5,005 nucleotides of DNA, from contig CATKYP010000084.1 of assembly GCA_949840855.1 (NCBI GenBank), positions 1 to 5,005 of the forward strand. Direction: 5' to 3'. The translations under genes were made by a program, and so were the position numbers. Shown here piece by piece: positions 1-5,005 of this stretch. Each line of letters begins with the position of its first letter. Position 1 is the stretch's first letter. The DNA is from an uncultured Bacilli bacterium (lineage in GTDB: Bacteria; Bacillota_I; Bacilli_A; RF39; UBA660). The notes beneath the pieces were generated by a model, which searched no databases, had not been told where the DNA came from, and was given only the letters and a program-made list of their open reading frames with translations.

Positions 1-27
1 GTATTTAAAAGATGTTTAATAATTATT

Positions 28-36
28 TGGTATTAT
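28..36 (+). promoter_or_regulatory. possible extended -10 element ahead of the phosphatase gene
   Basis: The sequence TGGTATTAT has the TGn extension followed by a TATAAT-like hexamer (TATTAT at 31-36). There is no good -35 hexamer 16-18 bases upstream. A start of transcription about 7 bases downstream would leave a leader of roughly 16 bases that still contains the Shine-Dalgarno sequence. In DNA this AT-rich such matches arise easily. The gene could equally be transcribed from a promoter to the left of the window. Confidence 0.28.
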
Positions 37-58
37 TTATGTAGGGAAGGTGATATTA

Positions 59-598
59 GTGAAATTATATGCAATTAGACACGGATTAACTTATGCGAAT
101 GTTGAGGGAATTTATAATGGTACTTTAGATGAGGATATTAATGAAATTGGAGTTACTCAAGCGATACAAGCAAAGGAACTGATGAAAGATATTAACTATG
201 ATATAATATATTGTTCACCTATGTTAAGAGCAAAACATACTTGTGAAATAATTAATGATAAAAATATTACTGTAATTTATGATGATAGGCTTAGAGAAAG
301 GACTTTAGGTAATTTAGATGGAAAAAGTTTAGTTAATGAAGGTTTTAGTAAGAAATCTTTTTTTGACTATAATTATAAGTCAGATGATGAGAAATTTGAA
401 GATTTACCTACTTTATTTAAAAGAGTACATAATTTTTTAGATGAAATTATTAAAGAAAATGAGAATAAAAATATATTAATCATAGCACACGGAGGAGTTT
501 TGAGGGCAATATACTTTTATTTTAATGAAATACCAGAAAATGGTGATTTATCAATTTATGTGCCTAAAAATTGTGAAATAAATACATATGAAATATAG
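59..598 (+). CDS. histidine phosphatase superfamily protein (phosphoglycerate-mutase-like fold)
   Basis: A 179-residue cytosolic protein of the histidine phosphatase superfamily, whose members transfer a phosphoryl group through a phospho-histidine. The signature is complete: the RHG motif at residues 7-9 followed by T11 gives nucleophile His8. S53-P54 and R57 match the conserved SP-x-x-R phosphate-pocket stretch. The LRERTLGNLDG segment holds the likely proton-donor Glu80, and the AHGG motif holds the second His at 144. No signal peptide or membrane segment is visible. I chose GTG at 59 over an in-frame GTG at 50, because GTG50 lies inside the AGGGAAGG ribosome-binding sequence (43-50), while GTG59 sits 8 bases after it. 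The protein is slightly shorter than the roughly 200 residues common for GpmB/PhoE/CobC-type relatives. The substrate cannot be told from sequence: candidates include a broad-specificity sugar phosphatase, alpha-ribazole phosphatase or a mutase-like enzyme. No cobalamin or glycolysis genes are nearby to decide. The gene ends with TAG and converges on the PBP gene. Confidence 0.9.
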   Translation: MKLYAIRHGLTYANVEGIYNGTLDEDINEIGVTQAIQAKELMKDINYDIIYCSPMLRAKHTCEIINDKNITVIYDDRLRERTLGNLDGKSLVNEGFSKKSFFDYNYKSDDEKFEDLPTLFKRVHNFLDEIIKENENKNILIIAHGGVLRAIYFYFNEIPENGDLSIYVPKNCEINTYEI

Positions 599-615
599 TA
601 GAATTAAATTAATTG

Positions 616-656
616 AAAAGAATCGATTTTCTTGCTAATTGTTATCGATTCTTTTT
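616..656 (+). terminator. intrinsic terminator of the phosphatase gene
   Basis: A perfect 12-base inverted repeat (arms 616-627 and 644-655, core GAATCGAT/ATCGATTC) flanks a 16-base loop. The right arm ends in a T-run (652-656). It begins 18 bases after the phosphatase stop codon, as expected for a Rho-independent terminator. The left arm starts with four A, so the reverse strand also has a short U-tract and the structure may act weakly in both directions. Confidence 0.8.
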
Positions 657-663
657 ATCAATG

Positions 664-698
664 AAAAAAGAGTAATTTCTAAATAATTGCTCTTTTTT
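664..698 (-). terminator. bidirectional terminator downstream of the PBP gene
   Basis: A 14-base inverted repeat (arms 664-677 and 685-698) encloses a 7-base loop. The arms carry six A on one side and six T on the other, so a U-tract follows the stem whichever strand is transcribed. It starts 27 bases past the PBP stop codon, making it the natural terminator for the recU-PBP transcript and a back-up terminator for the phosphatase. One position (673/689) pairs as G-U in the plus-strand RNA but is an A-C mismatch in the minus-strand RNA. Confidence 0.75.
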
Positions 699-724
699 GA
701 ATATTTGTCTAAATAGGCTCTGTT

Positions 725-3616
725 TTATGGAGTAGTTGGAGGTGTAGGTGTGGATGTTTCATTTTTAAATTTATAATATATTTTTATGATACTTCCTTCT
801 GATACATTAAAGCTTCCACCAGTTTTAGTAGTATCAACTTCATTAGTACATTTTTCATTTGCTGGAACATTAAATTTTGGTACTTGACTATAACTAATAG
901 TAATAGATGTATTTTTTGATGTGGCTGTCATTTTTTCAAATCCTAGTAGAGGTGAAGAATCACAACTTTCGTTTTGACAACAGTAATAATTTACTGTATA
1001 GTTTATAGTTTTATCTTTTTCTTCTACTTTTTCTTTAATAGGAACAGTAACTGTTGCAGGAGAGCTTGCAAGAGCATTATAACTTTTATAAGTTGCTATA
1101 ACTTTGAATGTTAATGAACCACTTGTTTGTTTGTGTGAATATTTGAAACTTGTACTAGTTGTAAAGCCTAGTAGGGTATCATCTAGATAAACGTTATATC
1201 CAAGTTCACCATAATTATCGTTTCCATTTCCTGATACTCCATTCCAAGTAAGAGTTATTTCACCATCTGTATTTGTTCCTTTTAAATTTGTAGGAGCACT
1301 TAATCCTTGTTCTAAGTCGCTAGATGAAGCATTATCTGGTTGTGCATCTTTTTTAAATAATTCGTAAGTTACACTTCCACCATATCCTTCAGGAGCAATT
1401 TTTGGTGGGTTACTTCCAGATATTACAGGTAATTTAACTACAGAGTCTGGCATTTTAAATTCTTCTTTGTTAGATTCAAAGACACCATTTGCTATAGCTT
1501 TAAATAAATGATCTTTAGCAATTGATGCTGGGACATTTCTAAGGCAATATTCTCTATTTATTACTTTGTCATATCCATACCACATTCCAATTACTGTTTT
1601 AGTGGTATAACCAACTACCCAAGAATCTCTAATAGCATCAAGTGGTAAGTTGTGAGATCTTATAAAGTTTTCATCAAAGTTTGTTGTACCTGTTTTGGCT
1701 GCAACATTTTGAATTGAACCTCCATTTAGAGATACATCTTGTAAGACACTACTTATCATATAAGCTGTAGCATCACTCATAACTTTTTTCTTATTAGATT
1801 TATGTGATATCGTTTCTTCAGTAGTACGATCTACTATTTTTTCAACAGAATAAGGTTCGTTATAATATCCACCATTTGAGAAAGCAGCATAAGCAGCTGA
1901 CATTTCAAGAGGGTTAGTACCAGAGAATGCTCCAATTGAATGAGCTTCGTGAATTCTACCATTTTCAACTTCTGGTGTTATACCTAGATTTTGCACAAAT
2001 TCAATAATTTTTTTGTTATCAACTTGTTGAAATGCTTTTAAGGCAGGTATATTACGTGATAAGGCAAGAGCTCGTCTTAGTGTCATATTACCCATATATG
2101 AATTATCCCAGTTACTAATTGAACGTCCATTTGAATATGAGTATGGACTATCTATAAAAGGTGTGTAAGTGGACCAATCATTATATTCTATTCCTGGTCC
2201 ATAATCAAATAATGGTTTAGCAGTTGATCCAGGCTGTCTATTTCCATGTGTTGCATAATTGAAATCGCCAATTTTTCTGTTACGTCCAGCTCCAATTGCA
2301 AGTATTTTTCCAGTTTGTGAGTCTAGGACAGATACACCAGATTGAATTTGATCATCTTTCCAAGTATATGATGTACCATTCATTACATTATTTACAGCTT
2401 CTTGTTTTCCTCTATCTAGGTTTGTATATACTAGGACTGATTGATTGTATGGATCAATTTCATATTTATTTTGTAATTCATCTACTACTGTATCTATATA
2501 TGCTTGATATGGATTTGTTGCTGTTCCTTTACCTCCAGTAGAATTACCAACAAGTGATTCTATTGAGATAGCATTTGCAGCGTCCTCTTCTTCTTTAGTA
2601 ATATATCCATGTATTCTCATCAAATAAAGAACAGTTTTTCTTCTTTTTGCTGCATTTTCTGGATTAGATGTAGGTCTATAATAATTTGGAGCTTTGAACA
2701 TACCTGCAAGAGTAGCAGCTTCACTTAGGTTAAGTTCACTAACACTTTTTTGGAAGTAAGCTTCACTAGCTTCTTCAACTCCATAGATAACACCACCTAG
2801 GTTGTGATTGTTAACATAGTATTCTATTATTTGCTCTTTAGTATAATTTTTTTCTAGTTTGAATACGGCTAGATAAATATCTGTAAATTTACGAATAATT
2901 CCTTTTATACCTGATGCTTCTGTAGAAGTAAATGAGTTTTTTACAACTTGCATTGAAAGGGTGGAAGCTCCACCAGCTCTAGAGTTTCCCATTAATTGAC
3001 CCATAGTTGCTTTGGCAAATCTTGGGAGATCAACTCCATTATGTTGGAAAAATCTTGAGTCTTCAGTTGCAACTATAGCATCTATTAAGACTTGTGGTAG
3101 TTCTTCATATGTTACTTTTTCGCGTTTTTCACTACCAAGTTTTGCAAATTCTTTACCATCTTTATCATATAAAATAGATAATTCTTTGGTTTCTAATTGT
3201 TTTGGATCAAATTTTGGTGCTGTAACTGTTATATATGCTAGAAATGCTCCAAAAGTTAATAAACCTAATATAAATAAAATTAAGAATAATATTAGAAAAA
3301 TATTTAAAATCTTTCTTTTCTTTGAATTTGTTTTAACACTTCCTATAAAGTAGGCAATAGCAGATATTATTATCATTATTATAGCAACTAGAACAGTTAT
3401 TATTAATCCTAATTTAAATAATGAAAGTGTTAAGATAATCATACATAGCATAGACCAAGGTATCCATAGATTTTTTTTCTTTTTCTTGCTATTTTTTCTC
3501 GTTTCATTAAAACTATCTTTTGAATATTGTTTTGTTTTTTCTATATCACTTTTTTTAGGACTAGAAGTTTTTTTTGTCCTTGTACTTGTTTTTTTATTTG
3601 TATTTTTACTTGCCAT
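725..3616 (-). CDS. class A penicillin-binding protein (bifunctional GT51 glycosyltransferase / transpeptidase) with FN3 and extra C-terminal module
   Basis: A 963-residue membrane-anchored peptidoglycan synthase. It polymerises lipid II into glycan strands and crosslinks stem peptides on the outer face of the membrane. Domains in order: a Lys/Ser/Thr-rich cytoplasmic tail (1-49); three probable membrane segments (about 51-67, 69-92, 103-131); the GT51 domain (about 145-340) with the ATEDSRFF motif (catalytic Glu185), GGASTLSMQ (215-223), RKFTD (242-246) and a YYVNN...G-G motif; and the penicillin-binding transpeptidase domain (about 425-710) with STAK (nucleophile Ser464), SRN (520-522) and KTGT (641-644). 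These are followed by a fibronectin type III-like domain (about 773-858), a cysteine-containing module (about 868-951) and a Thr/Pro tail. The ATG at 3616 is chosen over an in-frame TTG at 3631 because GGAGG (3625-3629) lies 8 bases before the ATG and overlaps the TTG. It sits downstream of recU, one base after its stop, as in the Bacillus recU-ponA operon. It is a ponA/PBP1a-type protein. Two departures stand out: the three-segment anchor, and Asp246 where the family normally has Glu. Confidence 0.96.
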   Translation of the reverse strand: MASKNTNKKTSTRTKKTSSPKKSDIEKTKQYSKDSFNETRKNSKKKKKNLWIPWSMLCMIILTLSLFKLGLIITVLVAIIMIIISAIAYFIGSVKTNSKKRKILNIFLILFLILFILGLLTFGAFLAYITVTAPKFDPKQLETKELSILYDKDGKEFAKLGSEKREKVTYEELPQVLIDAIVATEDSRFFQHNGVDLPRFAKATMGQLMGNSRAGGASTLSMQVVKNSFTSTEASGIKGIIRKFTDIYLAVFKLEKNYTKEQIIEYYVNNHNLGGVIYGVEEASEAYFQKSVSELNLSEAATLAGMFKAPNYYRPTSNPENAAKRRKTVLYLMRIHGYITKEEEDAANAISIESLVGNSTGGKGTATNPYQAYIDTVVDELQNKYEIDPYNQSVLVYTNLDRGKQEAVNNVMNGTSYTWKDDQIQSGVSVLDSQTGKILAIGAGRNRKIGDFNYATHGNRQPGSTAKPLFDYGPGIEYNDWSTYTPFIDSPYSYSNGRSISNWDNSYMGNMTLRRALALSRNIPALKAFQQVDNKKIIEFVQNLGITPEVENGRIHEAHSIGAFSGTNPLEMSAAYAAFSNGGYYNEPYSVEKIVDRTTEETISHKSNKKKVMSDATAYMISSVLQDVSLNGGSIQNVAAKTGTTNFDENFIRSHNLPLDAIRDSWVVGYTTKTVIGMWYGYDKVINREYCLRNVPASIAKDHLFKAIANGVFESNKEEFKMPDSVVKLPVISGSNPPKIAPEGYGGSVTYELFKKDAQPDNASSSDLEQGLSAPTNLKGTNTDGEITLTWNGVSGNGNDNYGELGYNVYLDDTLLGFTTSTSFKYSHKQTSGSLTFKVIATYKSYNALASSPATVTVPIKEKVEEKDKTINYTVNYYCCQNESCDSSPLLGFEKMTATSKNTSITISYSQVPKFNVPANEKCTNEVDTTKTGGSFNVSEGSIIKIYYKFKNETSTPTPPTTP
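764..1015 (-). other. unrecognised cysteine-containing extracellular module at the PBP C-terminus
   Basis: Residues about 868-951 of the PBP form a segment rich in Thr, Ser, Asn and Tyr with alternating hydrophobic residues, which suggests beta strands (INYTVNYY at the start, IIKIYYKF at the end). It contains four cysteines (879, 880, 885, 923), although the rest of the predicted extracellular part has only one (691). The strand pattern vaguely recalls small wall-associated beta modules, but I cannot assign a family. The tail after it (TSTPTPPTTP) looks like a disordered wall-spanning end. There is no LPxTG sorting motif. Confidence 0.5.
1043..1300 (-). other. fibronectin type III-like domain of the PBP
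   Basis: Residues about 773-858 begin SAPTNLKG, then show ITLTW, GYNVYLDD, FKVIAT and a closing TVTVP. This is the usual FN3 order: a Pro-containing first strand, the conserved Trp (791), the Tyr (807) in the YxVY strand and a final hydrophobic strand. Several Bacilli class A PBPs, including Bacillus PonA, carry FN3 at this position. Its role is thought to be structural or wall-binding. Confidence 0.75.
3224..3469 (-). other. three-segment membrane anchor of the PBP
   Basis: Residues 50-131 hold three hydrophobic stretches: about 51-67, 69-92 and 103-131. The first two are separated only by the K68-L69-G70 stretch. The second and third are separated by a basic loop (SVKTNSKKRK, 93-102). With the Lys-rich tail at 1-49 also inside, the positive-inside rule gives N-in, hairpin out and back, then a final crossing that puts the catalytic domains outside. 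Canonical class A PBPs have a single N-terminal membrane helix, equivalent here to the third segment. Confidence 0.7.
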
Positions 3617-3617
3617 A

Positions 3618-4184
3618 TTAAATTCCTCCAATTTTATCTAATACTTCTAAATAGTCTACTCTTGGACTGTATTTGTCTTTAATTAAGTAGGCTTTTTCAT
3701 TGAAATAATTTATGCTTATGGATTTTCTAGTAGTAGTTTGTAAATAATTATATAAATCTTTTTCTAATAATAGATATGTTTTATTTAGTTTAGTGAATCT
3801 AACTATTAAAAAAGAGATTCCGCCATTTTTTTCAATATTTTCTAGATGTTTTAATTGATGAGGGTGAATGTTATTTAAAGGAAACATTGTAGTAGATGTT
3901 GTTTCTTTAGCTTCAAAGTCAATATATTTTCCCTTATATAATCCATTATAGTCAGTAGTTGATGGTGTATCGAAGTATCCTTCTGTAACCTTATTTTTTT
4001 TATAATCTACTTTGACTATCTTTAAAGGTGTAGGCTTTTTATAGATAAAGGCTTTATCAATTTGTCTATAGTATTCATTTGTTGTATTTAGTTCACTTTC
4101 AAGACTCATTCCGCGGTTAGCATAGTTTGTATAATAAAAATTATTTTCCTTTGTTCTTTTTTTTAAGCCATTTGGATAATTCAT
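3618..4184 (-). CDS. recU: Holliday junction resolvase RecU
   Basis: A 188-residue cytosolic endonuclease that cuts four-way DNA junctions during homologous recombination and repair. In Gram-positive bacteria it works with RuvAB and replaces RuvC. The whole protein reads as RecU: MNYPNG at the start, NRGMSLE (23-29), KKPTP (49-53), the TTDYNG motif (76-81, metal-binding Asp78), YKGKYIDFEAKET (83-95, Glu91 and Lys93), FPLNNIHPHQ (101-110, Gln110) and the C-terminal YSPRVDYLEVL-type end. All acidic and basic residues expected of this PD-(D/E)xK-like active site are present, and the length is slightly below the roughly 200 residues of Bacillus RecU. The ATG at 4184 is preceded by AGGTG (4190-4194) with 5 bases between. 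Another ATG at 4189 is out of frame and meets a stop at once. It is the first gene of a two-gene operon with the PBP. Its last codons (GGA GGA) double as the ribosome-binding site of the PBP. Confidence 0.96.
   Translation of the reverse strand: MNYPNGLKKRTKENNFYYTNYANRGMSLESELNTTNEYYRQIDKAFIYKKPTPLKIVKVDYKKNKVTEGYFDTPSTTDYNGLYKGKYIDFEAKETTSTTMFPLNNIHPHQLKHLENIEKNGGISFLIVRFTKLNKTYLLLEKDLYNYLQTTTRKSISINYFNEKAYLIKDKYSPRVDYLEVLDKIGGI
3624..3629 (-). promoter_or_regulatory. ribosome-binding site of the PBP gene, inside recU
   Basis: GGAGGA lies 8-12 bases before the PBP ATG at 3616 and is formed by the two Gly codons near the end of recU. It decides the start: the in-frame TTG at 3631 overlaps this element and cannot use it. 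Ribosomes finishing recU at the TAA (3620-3618) stop next to the new start, which favours coupled translation. Confidence 0.85.
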
Positions 4185-4201
4185 CTCATCACCTATTTTA
4201 T

Positions 4202-4207
4202 ATTATA
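4202..4207 (-). promoter_or_regulatory. possible -10 box of the recU-PBP operon
   Basis: On the minus strand this is a perfect TATAAT. The implied transcription start would fall near 4195, leaving only about 11 bases of leader, almost entirely the ribosome-binding sequence. No convincing -35 hexamer is found 16-18 bases upstream. An overlapping TATAGT at 4208-4213 is an alternative and would give a leader about 6 bases longer. The operon must start in the 4185-4350 interval, since the gene upstream is divergent, so some promoter is expected here. Confidence 0.45.
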
Positions 4208-4245
4208 CTATATTTTGATTTATTTGGCTATTAATTTTTCTTTTA

Positions 4246-4275
4246 TTGAAATGTCTTTTTATTTCTTGTTATAAT
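4246..4275 (+). promoter_or_regulatory. sigma-A-type promoter for the HipA-like gene
   Basis: TTGAAA (4246-4251) is followed after 18 bases by TATAAT (4270-4275). The -10 is preceded by TG at 4267-4268, giving an extended -10 (TGTTATAAT). The predicted transcription start is near 4282, leaving a leader of about 69 bases before the ATG at 4351. This is the best promoter match in the window. Confidence 0.65.
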
Positions 4276-4291
4276 TATTATATGATAAAGA

Positions 4292-4309
4292 TTAGAAGAG
4301 CTTTTCTAA
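4292..4309 (+). promoter_or_regulatory. near-perfect 18-base palindrome in the leader of the HipA-like gene
   Basis: TTAGAAGAGCTTTTCTAA is a palindrome with one non-matching pair (G4298/T4303), centred on AGCT at 4299-4302. It lies about 10-27 bases after the predicted transcription start. No T-run follows it on the plus strand, so it is not a typical terminator. The position suits an operator for a dimeric regulator, which remains an inference. Confidence 0.35.
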
Positions 4310-4350
4310 AAAAGTTGTAATATTATGTAGTATTTATAGGAGTTGATTTG

Positions 4351-5005
4351 ATGGAATATAATATTTTTAAAGTTGGTGTTGATTTTGATTTTCTAGCTAA
4401 TGTTTCTATGAATACGAAAGGGACTAGATGTAAGAGAATTGCTCGTTCAAGAGAAGGAGAAGAAGAGATATATTTTAAATATGAGAGTTATAATTGTAGT
4501 GAGTCTTGTTCTGAAAAAATGAGTTTTGAAATTGCAAAAGTATTAGGATATTCTTGTGCTAGAATAGAGTTTGGCGAGGATGAGGATGGAAGAATTGGTG
4601 TTTTAAATTATTTATTTGTTGATAGACAGGAAGAAGTGCATAGTGATGCTATTTCTTATATAAATAAAGATTCTTCTAAGAGAGGAGAGTTTTATACAAT
4701 TTCTAATATAAAAAGGTGCTTAGATGAAATTGATGAGAATCTTTTTAATGATTTTTTAAAAATAATGGTATTTGATTGTCTAGTAGGTGAGACTGATAGA
4801 CATGAAGAAAATTGGGGAATTACTAGGAGTGATAAAGGGTATAAGTTATCTCCTTTATATGACAATGGTTGTAATTTACTAAGAAATTTTAAGAATTATA
4901 GTTTTGCAAGAAAGTATTATGATATACCAGAAAAAAGAATCGGAAAAGATATAGATCTTCTGATTAAAGGCAATGATTTTGTACGTTTTATAGAGATATG
5001 CAAAA
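4351..5005 (+). CDS. HipA-like kinase domain protein, 3' end outside the window
   Basis: An open reading frame of 218 complete codons with no stop before the window edge. ATG at 4351 follows AGGAG (4338-4342) at 8 bases. It resembles the catalytic part of HipA/CtkA-type protein kinases, which phosphorylate protein Ser/Thr residues. Visible landmarks are IYFKYE with a candidate ATP-binding Lys43; a helix SFEIAKVLGY with Glu60; FDCLVGETDRHEENWGI with candidate catalytic Asp149 and metal-binding Asn154; and LSPLYDNG with Asp171, in place of the kinase DFG Asp. These last two match the arrangement around the two catalytic Asp residues of E. coli HipA. Only about 40 residues precede the Lys, too few for the usual HipA N-terminal subdomain, so it looks like a minimal form. 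It is cysteine-rich (eight Cys, including CSESC at 49-53). No HipB-like helix-turn-helix antitoxin gene precedes it: the upstream gene is divergent recU. One could lie downstream, out of view. Toxin, regulator or other kinase role is not decidable here. Confidence 0.78.
   Translation, partial: MEYNIFKVGVDFDFLANVSMNTKGTRCKRIARSREGEEEIYFKYESYNCSESCSEKMSFEIAKVLGYSCARIEFGEDEDGRIGVLNYLFVDRQEEVHSDAISYINKDSSKRGEFYTISNIKRCLDEIDENLFNDFLKIMVFDCLVGETDRHEENWGITRSDKGYKLSPLYDNGCNLLRNFKNYSFARKYYDIPEKRIGKDIDLLIKGNDFVRFIEICK

Noticed and set aside
50..58. GTG at 50 as start of the phosphatase
   Set aside because: It overlaps the AGGGAAGG ribosome-binding sequence. GTG at 59 is correctly spaced and places the beta strand leading to RHG at the usual distance from the N-terminus.
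728..763. Sortase sorting signal at the PBP C-terminus
   Set aside because: The Thr/Pro tail has no LPxTG motif, hydrophobic segment or basic end, and the protein is already anchored at its N-terminus.
2296..2541. Plus-strand open frame of 81 codons
   Set aside because: It lies wholly inside the PBP gene on the opposite strand, has no ribosome-binding site or recognisable protein pattern, and its Leu/Tyr-rich composition is what antisense of AT-rich coding DNA gives.
3012..3353. Plus-strand open frame of 113 codons
   Set aside because: It is antisense to the GT51 and anchor region of the PBP. The encoded residues show no family features, and the clear homology is on the minus strand.
3617..3631. 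TTG at 3631 as start of the PBP
   Set aside because: It overlaps the GGAGGA ribosome-binding site and lies inside recU. ATG at 3616 is a better codon with ideal spacing.
4185..4350. Riboswitch, small RNA or antitoxin gene in the divergent intergenic region
   Set aside because: Apart from promoter-like boxes and one short palindrome there is no terminator/antiterminator pair, no conserved aptamer-like pairing and no open frame with a ribosome-binding site long enough to code for a DNA-binding protein.
1..5005. Mycoplasma-type code (TGA as Trp)
   Set aside because: The long frames carry their tryptophans as TGG, and no frame needs TGA read-through. PBP and RecU together also point to a walled organism.
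1..5005. CRISPR array, tRNA/rRNA genes, insertion sequence or integration site
   Set aside because: No regularly spaced direct repeats, no tRNA-like cloverleaf, no transposase motifs and no terminal inverted repeats with flanking duplications were seen.

Overview
The window is very AT-rich. Its genes are preceded by strong purine-rich Shine-Dalgarno sequences, its terminators are hairpins with T-tracts, and every tryptophan I checked is encoded by TGG. This fits a low-G+C Firmicutes-type bacterium using the standard bacterial code, most likely a member of the Bacilli or a related uncultured gut lineage. It does not fit a Mycoplasma that reads TGA as Trp. The adjacent pair of recU and a class A penicillin-binding protein is the arrangement known from Bacillus (recU-ponA) and supports the Bacilli side. 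The species cannot be named from this sequence.

Layout, left to right. A short histidine-phosphatase-superfamily gene (59-598, +) opens the window. It converges on a minus-strand two-gene operon. Between the two lies a 126-base spacer that carries two stem-loop terminators back to back. The operon reads right to left: recU (4184 to 3618, Holliday-junction resolvase), then one untranslated base, then a large class A penicillin-binding protein (3616 to 725). The PBP ribosome-binding site is embedded in the last recU codons, so the two are probably translationally coupled. A 166-base divergent intergenic region (4185-4350) holds promoter-like sequences in both directions. From 4351 to the right edge runs the 5' part of a HipA-like kinase gene, which leaves the window without a stop.

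How the genes relate. The PBP polymerises glycan strands and crosslinks peptides outside the membrane. RecU resolves recombination intermediates before chromosome segregation. Their co-transcription is conserved in Bacilli and is usually read as linking chromosome processing to wall growth and division. The phosphatase and the kinase-like gene have their own signals and no visible functional tie to the operon.

Most of the window is ordinary housekeeping sequence, and I found no clear new multi-gene system. The points worth a second look are an orphan HipA-like kinase, a PBP with a probable three-segment membrane anchor, an Asp in place of a normally conserved catalytic-site Glu in its glycosyltransferase domain, and an unrecognised cysteine-containing extracellular module at its C-terminus.
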